Below are positions 1-6,142 of a stretch of DNA of 6,902 nt, piece after piece; position 1 is the stretch's first letter, and each line of letters starts with the position of its first letter. The notes below the pieces were generated by a model. The model ran no database searches. It had not been told where the DNA came from and saw nothing but the letters and a program-made list of their open reading frames with translations. The translations under genes were made by a program, and so were the position numbers. The stretch comes from Bacteroides ovatus (GTDB taxonomy: Bacteria > Bacteroidota > Bacteroidia > Bacteroidales > Bacteroidaceae): assembly GCA_030844565.1 (NCBI GenBank), contig JAUUNK010000259.1, positions 1-6,902 on the forward strand, read 5' to 3'.

Positions 1-1554
1 TTGACTATCAAAGTTGACAACGATGAACAATAATTCCTTATTATATTTCCGTAGGAAAGTATATTGTTTATGTTCATTGAACGACCAACCGTTTCGGTTG
101 GCATACATCAGATCGAAGAAGGCTCCGTGTGAAATTGCAGGTTCCCGGTTGCACAGCGTGAGTAGCTTCTGGTATGTTTCATATAATTTTTTCTCTTTCT
201 CAGTCAACATTCTACTATCATATTTACCTCCGTTGCGCCAACGCCGGATAGTGTCTACGCTCCAATAATCAAAGATAGTAGTACGCCCGTCGCGTCCGCT
301 GAATCCTTCAGTGTCCATTCCCAATTCACCGAACTCCTGACCGAAATAAATCATCATTGGATTGGTGTTCATACAAGCTGATACGATGAGAGCGGGAATG
401 CCTTTTCTGCCATCTCCCGCAAAGAAATCGGAAGCGATACGCTGTTCATCATGGTTCTCAAGGAAGTTCAACATTCGTTTCTCTATTCCATTCAAGCTCT
501 GCCAGCTTTGAGTAATGGCAGTGGCAGACATATAGCCGCAGGTTATATTGCGTAGCGTGTCATAGAGTCCTACTTTATCATATAAATAATCGAATTTACC
601 ACGGAACAAATAATTATGATATTCTGCCGGATTATAAACTTCGGCAATAAATAAAATATCTGGATATTCCTCTTTTACTTGGGGAATAGCCCATTCCCAA
701 AATTCTACAGGGACCATTTCCGCCATGTCACAACGGAAACCATCAACTTTCTTAGATGCCCAGAAGAACAGAATATCCAGCATTTTGTTCCACGTGTCCG
801 GAGTGGGAGAGAAACAGCATGTACCTCCATTCTGGTAATCTACGCCATAGTTTAGTTTCACTGTTTCGTACCAGTCAGAAATGTTGGGGCAGGCATCGAA
901 TCTATTGTTCCCCGTAGCTTTGGCTGGAAATTCCCGATAGGGTTCGGCTGCGGTTCCTTTCATATCGAACTGTCCATGAAGTTCCGATTGGGGAATATAG
1001 TAAAAGTTATTATATGGACTGAAAGAATAGCTCGGGTCGTCGTTAGCTCCTAATTCCGTAGTGCCGTCCGGCTGGGCATCTGAATGGTATTGGCGTGCTA
1101 CATGGTTGGGCACAAAATCAATAATCACTTTCAAACCGCTACGGTGAGTACGGTCTACTAAAAGTTCGAATTCCTTCATACGTCCAGGTATGTCGATAGC
1201 CAGGTCTGGGTCTACATCATAATAGTCTTTAATGGCGTATGGCGATCCCGCTTTTCCTTTTACTACAGCAGGGTGGTCGGGACGGATATTATAGCGACGG
1301 TAGTCTGTCTGCGTAGCATGTTCTATGATGCCTGTATACCAGATGTGCGTTGCGCCCAGTTTCTTAATTTCTTTAAGCGCTTTGCCGTTAAAATCAGCCA
1401 TCTTGCCACAACCGTTGATTGTAATATCACCATTGTAAGCACAATGATTGTTATTGTTTCCAAACAGGCGGGTGAATACCTGATAGATAATGATTTTCTG
1501 TTCGCTGTCCATATTCTTTTTATTTTCTTTTTGTTCGTCTTTGTTACAGTTCAT
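1..1554 (-). CDS. GH13 alpha-amylase family glycosidase, 3' end cut by window edge
   Basis: Glycoside hydrolase family 13 enzyme, expected to cleave alpha-1,4 glucan bonds in starch- or glycogen-like oligosaccharides. The frame is open to base 1 with no stop, giving 518 codons; the C-terminal part, probably including the beta domain, lies outside. All four GH13 regions are visible, numbered from the ATG at 1554: region I DFVPNH (146-151), region II GFRCDMAEM with nucleophile Asp276, region III IAEVYNP with acid/base Glu305, and region IV NHDE with Asp369. The N-terminus (IIIYQVFTRLFGN) goes straight into the barrel with no signal peptide, so I infer a cytoplasmic enzyme rather than a surface SusA-like one. 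The ATG at 1554 overlaps the patatin stop as ATGA, suggesting translational coupling. A second in-frame ATG at 1512 would drop 14 Lys/Asn/Glu-rich residues and is equally possible, since the family similarity begins just after it. Exact substrate specificity cannot be read here. Confidence 0.93.
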   Translation of the reverse strand, partial: MNCNKDEQKENKKNMDSEQKIIIYQVFTRLFGNNNNHCAYNGDITINGCGKMADFNGKALKEIKKLGATHIWYTGIIEHATQTDYRRYNIRPDHPAVVKGKAGSPYAIKDYYDVDPDLAIDIPGRMKEFELLVDRTHRSGLKVIIDFVPNHVARQYHSDAQPDGTTELGANDDPSYSFSPYNNFYYIPQSELHGQFDMKGTAAEPYREFPAKATGNNRFDACPNISDWYETVKLNYGVDYQNGGTCCFSPTPDTWNKMLDILFFWASKKVDGFRCDMAEMVPVEFWEWAIPQVKEEYPDILFIAEVYNPAEYHNYLFRGKFDYLYDKVGLYDTLRNITCGYMSATAITQSWQSLNGIEKRMLNFLENHDEQRIASDFFAGDGRKGIPALIVSACMNTNPMMIYFGQEFGELGMDTEGFSGRDGRTTIFDYWSVDTIRRWRNGGKYDSRMLTEKEKKLYETYQKLLTLCNREPAISHGAFFDLMYANRNGWSFNEHKQYTFLRKYNKELLFIVVNFDSQ

Positions 1555-2357
1555 TTCCAGATTCTCTTTCTCTCTTCCATAACTTGTTCCATCACTTCGT
1601 TGGCGGCTTTGTATCCTTGATCAAAGATTTCTTCTGCTTTTTCCAGTTCTCTATTGCTGTATCCATACAGATTGTAGGGCTCTATTAACAAGTCGCATTT
1701 TTCCCTTTCGGGGAAAGTGTTGGCGCGAAACATAAAGTGAAAGGAACGCATAGCTATGCTGACAATATTGAGTTTATAGTCTTGTGCCATGAGAGGACTG
1801 ACGTTGATGGCAATCACTTTGTCGCAAATCCTGCGAATAGTGGAGACAGGCAGGTTTAGCATGAGCCCTCCGTCTACATAGTTAGTTCCTTCGATGTTTA
1901 CCGGAGAGAAAAGTACAGGCATACAGCAAGAGGCAGCCACCCTTTCGGCGATGTCCCCCCGATGGAAATGTACCATTCTTCCGTGGTCGAGATCGGTAGC
2001 AGTAATAATAAGAGGTAGCTGCAAGTCTTCCATTCGCTGGGCTTTCAGGTTAGTTTTGAGAAAGTCGATAAACTCGCTTAATTCAAAAAGTCCTTTTTTG
2101 GGAATCACTAGTTTAGTTAAGTCCTGGAATTTATGTCCCGAGAAGTAATCCAATACCTGATGGGGTTCATTTCCATCGGCATAGAACACGCCAGCCAAGG
2201 CTCCGGCACTTACACCTGAGATAATATCAGGTTTAATGTCATGTTCGAGAAGCGCTTGCATGACTCCCAAATGGGCAAATCCTTTTATAAATCCTCCACT
2301 TAGGGCATATCCTACCGGGTATTTCTTCTTGCGACTGTCTTCCTTTTCCACTTGCAT
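1551..2357 (-). CDS. Patatin-like phospholipase (RssA/YchK-type)
   Basis: Predicted Ser/Asp-dyad acyl hydrolase of the patatin family, which releases fatty acids from phospholipids or other lipid esters. The 268-residue protein is essentially one patatin domain. The oxyanion-hole glycine motif is GGFIKG (21-26), the nucleophile elbow is GVSAG with Ser50, and the catalytic Asp162 lies in DGG (162-164), so the dyad is complete. The order and length match the compact bacterial RssA-like group rather than the long outer-membrane patatins with a POTRA and barrel domain. I see no signal peptide; the N-terminus (MQVEKEDSRKKKYP) is charged, so a cytoplasmic or membrane-peripheral location is inferred. 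The C-terminal 30 residues form a charged helix. The start ATG at 2357 follows an A-rich leader, and 111 bases separate it from the stop of the upstream kinase gene. The stop overlaps the start of the downstream amylase gene. The natural substrate is unknown. Confidence 0.92.
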   Translation of the reverse strand: MQVEKEDSRKKKYPVGYALSGGFIKGFAHLGVMQALLEHDIKPDIISGVSAGALAGVFYADGNEPHQVLDYFSGHKFQDLTKLVIPKKGLFELSEFIDFLKTNLKAQRMEDLQLPLIITATDLDHGRMVHFHRGDIAERVAASCCMPVLFSPVNIEGTNYVDGGLMLNLPVSTIRRICDKVIAINVSPLMAQDYKLNIVSIAMRSFHFMFRANTFPEREKCDLLIEPYNLYGYSNRELEKAEEIFDQGYKAANEVMEQVMEERKRIWK

Positions 2358-2468
2358 TTGTCTCTTTCTTTACTTTGTCCGGCACGAAATTAGTAAAATT
2401 CGCGGAAAGAGAGACTCATATCTATAAAAAAACACCTGGCAGACGGGATTTTATATTAATTGCTTTTT

Positions 2469-3350
2469 TTATAAAAGGGCTACTTCTTTCTTATATTCTT
2501 CCAGATGCTTTATCGCTTCTTCAGACAAACGCGGATAATGAAGGTCTAGTTGTTCCATTTCTTCACAGATAATTCGTCCTACGGCATACCGCATATACCA
2601 CTTGTTATCCGCTGGGATAACATGCCAGGGAGCGATGTCGGTCGAAGTTTCGGTAAGCACAGTGGAATAGGCATCCATATAGTCTTCCCAATACTGCCTT
2701 TCCTTAATATCTGCCGAAGAGAACTTCCAGTTTTTGGATTCATCTGTCAGGCGTTTCTGGAAACGTTTCTTTTGTTCTTCTTTAGAGACATTGAGAAAGA
2801 ATTTTAAAATTACTGTTCCATTTTCAATAAGATAGCGTTCGAAGTCATTTATCTGCCGATAACGGCGTTTCCAAAACTCTTTATTGATATCTTCCAGTTG
2901 CCGGATTCCTGGTAAATTAGCAGATAAAATGAGTATAGGATGTACTTTCGCTATCAACACATCTTCGTAATGAGAGCGATTAAAGATGCCGATTCTTCCC
3001 CGTTCCGGCAGGCAACGATTGATACGCCACAGATAATCATGGTCCAATTCTTCAATCGAGGGTTGCTTGAAGGAGTATACTTGGCAACCCTGCGGGTTCA
3101 CTCCAGACATGACGTGTTTGATGGTCCCGTCTTTTCCGGCTGCATCCATTGCCTGGAAAATAATCAGTATAGCGTGACGGTCTTGGGCATATAGCATACT
3201 TTGAAGTTCTGACAATCTTTTTACGTCATCCATCAGTTGTTTTTTAGCTTCTTGCCTGGTGATTCCTCCGGTATAGGCAGAATCGAAATCAGACACCCGG
3301 TGTTCTTTTCCGGGTTTGGCTATTAGTTCTTTCAGGTTTTCTTTTTTCAT
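2469..3350 (-). CDS. ppk2: Polyphosphate kinase 2 (polyphosphate:nucleotide phosphotransferase)
   Basis: Single-domain PPK2 family enzyme that transfers phosphate between inorganic polyphosphate and nucleotides, usually in the direction of nucleotide phosphorylation. The 293 residues fit the family's normal length. Visible elements are the Walker A segment DAAGKDGT (69-76), followed by the family signature HVMSGVNPQGCQVYSFKQPS, the Walker B-like segment GIFNRSHYEDV (121-131), and the basic lid region KRRYRQINDFER (161-172). The combination GKDGT plus FNRSHYEDV resembles what I recall of class III PPK2 enzymes, which can act on both AMP and ADP. The class assignment is from memory of family sequences and less certain than the family. 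It is a soluble cytoplasmic enzyme. The ATG at 3350 is followed by a Lys-rich start (MKKENLKEL), and the 112-base gap upstream is long enough to hold its own promoter. No PPK1 or exopolyphosphatase gene is in the window. Confidence 0.93.
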   Translation of the reverse strand: MKKENLKELIAKPGKEHRVSDFDSAYTGGITRQEAKKQLMDDVKRLSELQSMLYAQDRHAILIIFQAMDAAGKDGTIKHVMSGVNPQGCQVYSFKQPSIEELDHDYLWRINRCLPERGRIGIFNRSHYEDVLIAKVHPILILSANLPGIRQLEDINKEFWKRRYRQINDFERYLIENGTVILKFFLNVSKEEQKKRFQKRLTDESKNWKFSSADIKERQYWEDYMDAYSTVLTETSTDIAPWHVIPADNKWYMRYAVGRIICEEMEQLDLHYPRLSEEAIKHLEEYKKEVALL

Positions 3351-3462
3351 TTTCGGTTGTACATCAGTTAATCCTGGTTTCTTCTAGTGAAACAGAGTTA
3401 CTCTTATAACATCCGAAAGTAAAAATGTGTTTTGATTACGAACCGGAATAATGGGAAGAAAA

Positions 3463-4662
3463 TTACTGCTTCACTTTCTTCAGATCGGGAAGGAACCAGG
3501 CAACAAGCCCCAATAATGGCATATAAGCACAAACATTGTACACTGTTTCAATGCTATACTTATCTGCCATATTTCCCAGCACGGCTGAGGCGATACCTGC
3601 CACACCGAATGCAAAACCAAAGAACAGCCCCGAGATAAGCCCCAGCTTATTAGGTAGCAACTCTTGGGCATACAGCAAGATAGCCGGAAATGCCGAGGAA
3701 AGCATCAACCCCACGCAGAAACTAAGTACTACCGTCCATACCAGCCCTACATGCGGCATGAGCAAACTGAAAGGGGCAGTGCCCAAAATAGAAACCCAGA
3801 TAACATATTTCCGTCCAATGCGGTCGCCTACCGGTCCGCCTACCAAAGTGCCGATAGCAGTAGCCAGGAGAAAAACAAATAAGAAAAGCTGTGATTGCTG
3901 AACGCTGACACTAAACTTCTGAATCAAATAGAAGGTATAATAGCTGTTCAGACTCGCCATATAGATATATTTAGAAAATATTAATATCAAAAGGATAGAG
4001 ATAGTAAAGACAGTCTTTGTCAGAGGCAATGGCATCTCCACAGATGATAAGGATAAGTGGGAGCCGCTTTTAATCCGGGTCAGATAGGCTTTATACCATT
4101 TGCAGGCTGGAGTCATCACTATCATAGCCAAAAGAGCGAGTATGGTAAATAAAGCAATATGTTGCCTGCCATAGGGAGCTACTAAGAGTGCTACCAACAG
4201 AGGTCCCAATGAGCCTCCCAGATTTCCGCCTACTTGAAAAAGGGATTGGGCCAATCCCCGTCGTCCTCCTGATGCCAGCGAAGTGATGCGTGATGCTTCC
4301 GGATGGAGTACAGAGGAACCGATACCTATCAGGAAAACAGAACCTAATACCCACAAGAGACTAGTAGAAAAAGCCAAATTAAGCAATCCCGTCAACGTAA
4401 AAGCCATTCCTAAAGGAAGCGACCACGCGACGGGACGTTTATCGAAGAATAAACCCATTGCAGGCTGAAATACCGAAGCTGACATCTGGTAAACAAGCGT
4501 AATAAGCCCGATTTGTGCAAAACTCAGTTTTAAATCTTCCTTAAACAATGGATAAGTAGCTGTGATAACCGATTGTAACAAGTCGTTGAGACAATGGGAC
4601 AGGCTCAATGCTATCAGCACTGGATAGGCAATTCTATTGACGGGTTGTATATTCTTTTGCAT
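3463..4662 (-). CDS. fsr: MFS efflux transporter, fosmidomycin resistance (Fsr) family
   Basis: Twelve-helix major facilitator superfamily exporter of the inner membrane, most like E. coli Fsr, a proton-driven drug exporter. Family marks, numbered from the ATG at 4662: the first helix carries LSHCLNDLLQS (21-31); FAQIGLITLVYQ (48-59) and the motif-A-like GLFFDKRP (70-77) follow; then GSSVLHPEASR (115-125) and SLFQVGGNLGGSLGPLL (140-156). The second half has its own motif A, GGPVGDRIGRK (275-285). The total of 399 residues is typical. I chose the ATG at 4662 over an in-frame TTG at 4671 because GGAG at 4666-4669 is a ribosome-binding site for the ATG but would be part of the coding sequence if the TTG were used. 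A Bacteroides -7 box sits about 30 bases upstream. The true substrate is unknown: the family name does not show that this protein confers fosmidomycin resistance. Confidence 0.9.
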   Translation of the reverse strand: MQKNIQPVNRIAYPVLIALSLSHCLNDLLQSVITATYPLFKEDLKLSFAQIGLITLVYQMSASVFQPAMGLFFDKRPVAWSLPLGMAFTLTGLLNLAFSTSLLWVLGSVFLIGIGSSVLHPEASRITSLASGGRRGLAQSLFQVGGNLGGSLGPLLVALLVAPYGRQHIALFTILALLAMIVMTPACKWYKAYLTRIKSGSHLSLSSVEMPLPLTKTVFTISILLILIFSKYIYMASLNSYYTFYLIQKFSVSVQQSQLFLFVFLLATAIGTLVGGPVGDRIGRKYVIWVSILGTAPFSLLMPHVGLVWTVVLSFCVGLMLSSAFPAILLYAQELLPNKLGLISGLFFGFAFGVAGIASAVLGNMADKYSIETVYNVCAYMPLLGLVAWFLPDLKKVKQ

Positions 4663-4693
4663 ATTCTCCAATTTCCTACAGATAAATTGGTTG

Positions 4694-4701
4694 CAAAGTT
4701 A
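4694..4701 (-). promoter_or_regulatory. Bacteroides-type -7 promoter box for the MFS exporter gene
   Basis: The minus strand reads TAACTTTG, a full match to the Bacteroides sigma-factor -7 consensus TAnnTTTG, and the following C-A is also common at such boxes. It would place transcription start near 4687, leaving a leader of about 25 bases before the ATG at 4662. No clear TTTG -33 box is seen 19-21 bases upstream; a TTTG exists but about 31 bases away. The position and the perfect -7 match support it; the missing -33 box lowers confidence. Confidence 0.5.
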
Positions 4702-4737
4702 CATAAAATCCGCTTTATTAATATCTTTCTGCCAAAC

Positions 4738-4995
4738 CTATTTTTCTGCCCACTCCAAGATGGTTTCGCTCTTCACATTGATGCCGAATAGGTGGGCTTT
4801 AGCAAGTATATTCCGTGCTAATTGCGCTTTATATTGCTCGGGAGCATAACGAAAATACGCTTCGGCTGCCCTCACATGGGCTGCATCGTGAATAGGAAAC
4901 TCTCTGAGTTCCGGTATTCCAAACTCGGAAGTATCAAGCTTTTTACGTTCACTTGCTGTCAGCTTATCCGAGTATTTATTATTTCTTTCTTCCAT
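4738..4995 (-). CDS. Small protein with DUF6582-like domain
   Basis: An 85-residue soluble protein of unknown function. The core (20-44) has the pattern LDxSxFGxPELREFPIHDAAHVRAAEAYF, which resembles the short DUF6582 segment (LPDSxFAxPxxRKYPIxDxxHARxAL) known mainly from phage and viral proteins. The rest is helical: a run containing YKAQLARNILAKAHLFGI, ending in an amphipathic ILEWAEK tail. No signal peptide or membrane segment is present. The start ATG at 4995 has an A-rich leader (AAAGAAAAGAAT) and lies 14 bases after the stop of the 57-residue gene, so the two are almost certainly one operon. The stop is 75 bases before the exporter start, a gap that holds the exporter's promoter. The domain name is recalled from sequence pattern and not tested by a profile search. 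Confidence 0.8.
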   Translation of the reverse strand: MEERNNKYSDKLTASERKKLDTSEFGIPELREFPIHDAAHVRAAEAYFRYAPEQYKAQLARNILAKAHLFGINVKSETILEWAEK

Positions 4996-5009
4996 ATTCT
5001 TTTCTTTTT

Positions 5010-5183
5010 TTAGTCATCATTGTTATCATGATCTCCGTCTTCGAGGTTGTTGAGTTCCAGTTCCAAGTCCACCAGGTTTTGTTCCCACAGTTTTAACAAG
5101 TCAGGTGGGGTATCTTTAGGAGCCTTTTTTATTCTTTCCTGAGCTACTGATACCAAGTGCTCCAATTCTCTACGTCTACTCAT
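5010..5183 (-). CDS. 57-residue hypothetical protein, helical hairpin with acidic tail
   Basis: Short gene of 57 codons that length-limited gene finding can miss. The protein begins MSRRRELEHLVSVAQERIKK, an amphipathic helix with hydrophobic residues at 7, 10, 11, 13 and 18, then a PKDTPPD turn (22-28), a second helix DLLKLWEQNLVDLELELNNL (28-47) and a strongly acidic tail (EDGDHDNNDD, 48-57). This looks like a two-helix hairpin that might bind a partner; I do not recognise the family. Support for its being real: an ATG with an AAAAGAAAAAAGCT leader typical of Bacteroides, clean helix-like periodicity, and a downstream gene starting only 14 bases after its TAA stop. It is probably co-transcribed with the DUF6582-like gene. 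No function can be assigned. Confidence 0.72.
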   Translation of the reverse strand: MSRRRELEHLVSVAQERIKKAPKDTPPDLLKLWEQNLVDLELELNNLEDGDHDNNDD

Positions 5184-5349
5184 AGCTTTTTTCTTTTAAA
5201 AGTTTGTAAGGACAACGTCTCTTGCTACGGAATAGTTTAGGAGCACTGTCTCTTTTTAATACTTTTTCTTCTCCTACCGAACTTTCCTGTGGACAGTTTG
5301 TTCTTAACCCACGGAAAATTGTCCGAATTATACATAAAAATAATATCAT
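5176..5349 (-). CDS. Doubtful small ORF (57 codons) upstream of the helical small protein
   Basis: Open frame from the ATG at 5349 to a TAG at 5176-5178. The product starts with a short hydrophobic stretch (MILFLCIIRTIF) and continues as a Lys/Arg-rich tail with two Cys-Pro pairs (TNCPQ and RRCPY). Its last codons overlap the start of the next small gene by 8 bases, an arrangement that favours coupled translation. Against it, the only useful start codon lies one base from the divergent ATG at 5351, so its transcript would have to begin inside the DUF4396 gene or be leaderless. It may simply be a chance frame in the promoter-bearing gap between divergent genes. No family recognised. Confidence 0.3.
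   Translation of the reverse strand: MILFLCIIRTIFRGLRTNCPQESSVGEEKVLKRDSAPKLFRSKRRCPYKLLKEKSYE
5237..5267 (+). promoter_or_regulatory. Weak candidate promoter for the DUF4396 gene
   Basis: On the plus strand TTAG (5237-5240) and TACTTTTT (5260-5267) are separated by 19 bases. Each has one mismatch to the Bacteroides pattern TTTG-N19-21-TAnnTTTG. It would give a leader of roughly 75-80 bases before the ATG at 5351. The match is partial and the gap is T-rich, so this could arise by chance. Confidence 0.2.
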
Positions 5350-5350
5350 T

Positions 5351-6049
5351 ATGTTCACTTTACTATCTGTATTTCTAGTTTGTTCAGGTATTGGAATTGC
5401 CGTACGCATTGCTATCGACCTCACCCGTCATAAACAACCAATGAAGATTATGAATGCCGTGTGGATACTTACGGGGCTCTGGGCTAGTTATCTGGGATGG
5501 TGGGCTTATAATAAGTTTGGGCGAAGCACTACTCCGGTGGAGATGCACATGAGCACCATGGATGGTCCGATGAAAGGTATGTCGATGGGGGATAAGCAAC
5601 GTCCCGGATGGCAATCTATTGCCCTTTCTTCGCTACACTGTGGGGCAGGCTGCACCTTGGCGGATATTCTCGGCGAGTCCATCACAACCTACATTCCGGT
5701 AACAGTAGGAGGAAGTCTTCTTTTTGGTACTTGGGTACTCGATTTTATCTTGGCTTTGATTTTCGGAGTTTATTTTCAGTTTTATGCCATTCGTGAAATG
5801 GAACGTATTTCAGTTGCCCGGGCACTGTCGCGTGCCATCAAAGCCGATTTCCTTTCGTTAACAGCATGGCAGATAGGAATGTACGGATGGATGGCACTCG
5901 TTACTTTCGTTTTGTTTCTTCATCATCCCATTATGAAAGATTCTTGGGAATTCTGGTTCATGATGCAGATAGCTATGCTATTCGGTTTTATCTGTGCCTA
6001 TCCGATTAATGCTGTTTTGATAGCTTTGGGAATAAAGAAAGGAATGTAA
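5351..6049 (+). CDS. DUF4396-type multi-pass membrane protein with Met-rich loop
   Basis: Integral membrane protein of 232 residues. Hydrophobic segments lie at about 2-22, 34-53, 113-147 (probably two helices), 167-190 and 203-228. The segment ALSSLHCGAGCTLADILGE (91-109) is the hallmark that makes me place it in DUF4396, with His96, Cys97 and Cys101 close together. The loop before it (65-79) has Met at 65, 67, 70, 74, 77 and 79 plus His66, a density like that of Cu(I)/Ag(I)-binding protein loops. Metal binding or transport is therefore a reasonable guess but is not established for this protein. I chose the ATG at 5351, where the hydrophobic N-terminus begins. The frame is open upstream to a TTG at 5222, but those extra 43 residues are not membrane-like and the only ATG is at 5351. 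The gene is divergent from the small-protein cluster and convergent with fabD, so it is probably transcribed alone. Confidence 0.85.
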   Translation: MFTLLSVFLVCSGIGIAVRIAIDLTRHKQPMKIMNAVWILTGLWASYLGWWAYNKFGRSTTPVEMHMSTMDGPMKGMSMGDKQRPGWQSIALSSLHCGAGCTLADILGESITTYIPVTVGGSLLFGTWVLDFILALIFGVYFQFYAIREMERISVARALSRAIKADFLSLTAWQIGMYGWMALVTFVLFLHHPIMKDSWEFWFMMQIAMLFGFICAYPINAVLIALGIKKGM

Positions 6050-6084
6050 AAAAACAAATGCTTTGCTACCGATTAAAAAGAAAT

Positions 6085-6118
6085 CAGGCGGAATCCCCTT
6101 AAGAAGGAATTCCGCCTG
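6085..6118. terminator. Hairpin terminator between convergent DUF4396 gene and fabD
   Basis: A perfect 10-bp inverted repeat, CAGGCGGAAT (6085-6094) and ATTCCGCCTG (6109-6118), with a 14-base middle that can itself pair CCTT with AAGG. Reading on the minus strand, the stem is followed directly by ATTTCTTTTT, a good U-tract for ending the fabD transcript. On the plus strand it is followed by a weaker GAAATTTCGTTT, so it may act in both directions. It begins 36 bases past the DUF4396 stop and 25 bases past the fabD stop. Confidence 0.85.
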
Positions 6119-6142
6119 GAAATTTCGTTTCAGACAAAATCG

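Noticed and set aside
1273..1620. Plus-strand frame of 115 codons with a hydrophobic C-terminal part
   Set aside because: It lies antisense to the amylase start and patatin end, whose motifs are clear. The hydrophobic run is the complement of Lys/Glu-rich codons.
2358..2468. Possible promoter or terminator in the gap between ppk2 and the patatin gene
   Set aside because: TAATTTCG on the minus strand differs from the -7 consensus by one base, with no -33 box at the right distance. The T-run after CCAGGTG has no stem before it. A similar near-match, TACTTTCG, in the gap before ppk2 has the same problem.
3394..3404. 11-base palindrome AGAGTTACTCT upstream of ppk2, a possible operator
   Set aside because: Five-base arms are expected by chance in A+T-rich intergenic DNA, and no regulator or repeated copy supports it.
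3536..3901. Plus-strand frame of 121 codons
   Set aside because: Antisense shadow of the MFS exporter gene; the composition is Pro/Ser/Thr-rich and shows no domain or plausible start region.
5222..5350. TTG-initiated N-terminal extension of the DUF4396 protein by 43 residues
   Set aside because: The extension is not hydrophobic, begins with a rare start codon and runs through the likely promoter region; the ATG at 5351 opens directly into a membrane helix.
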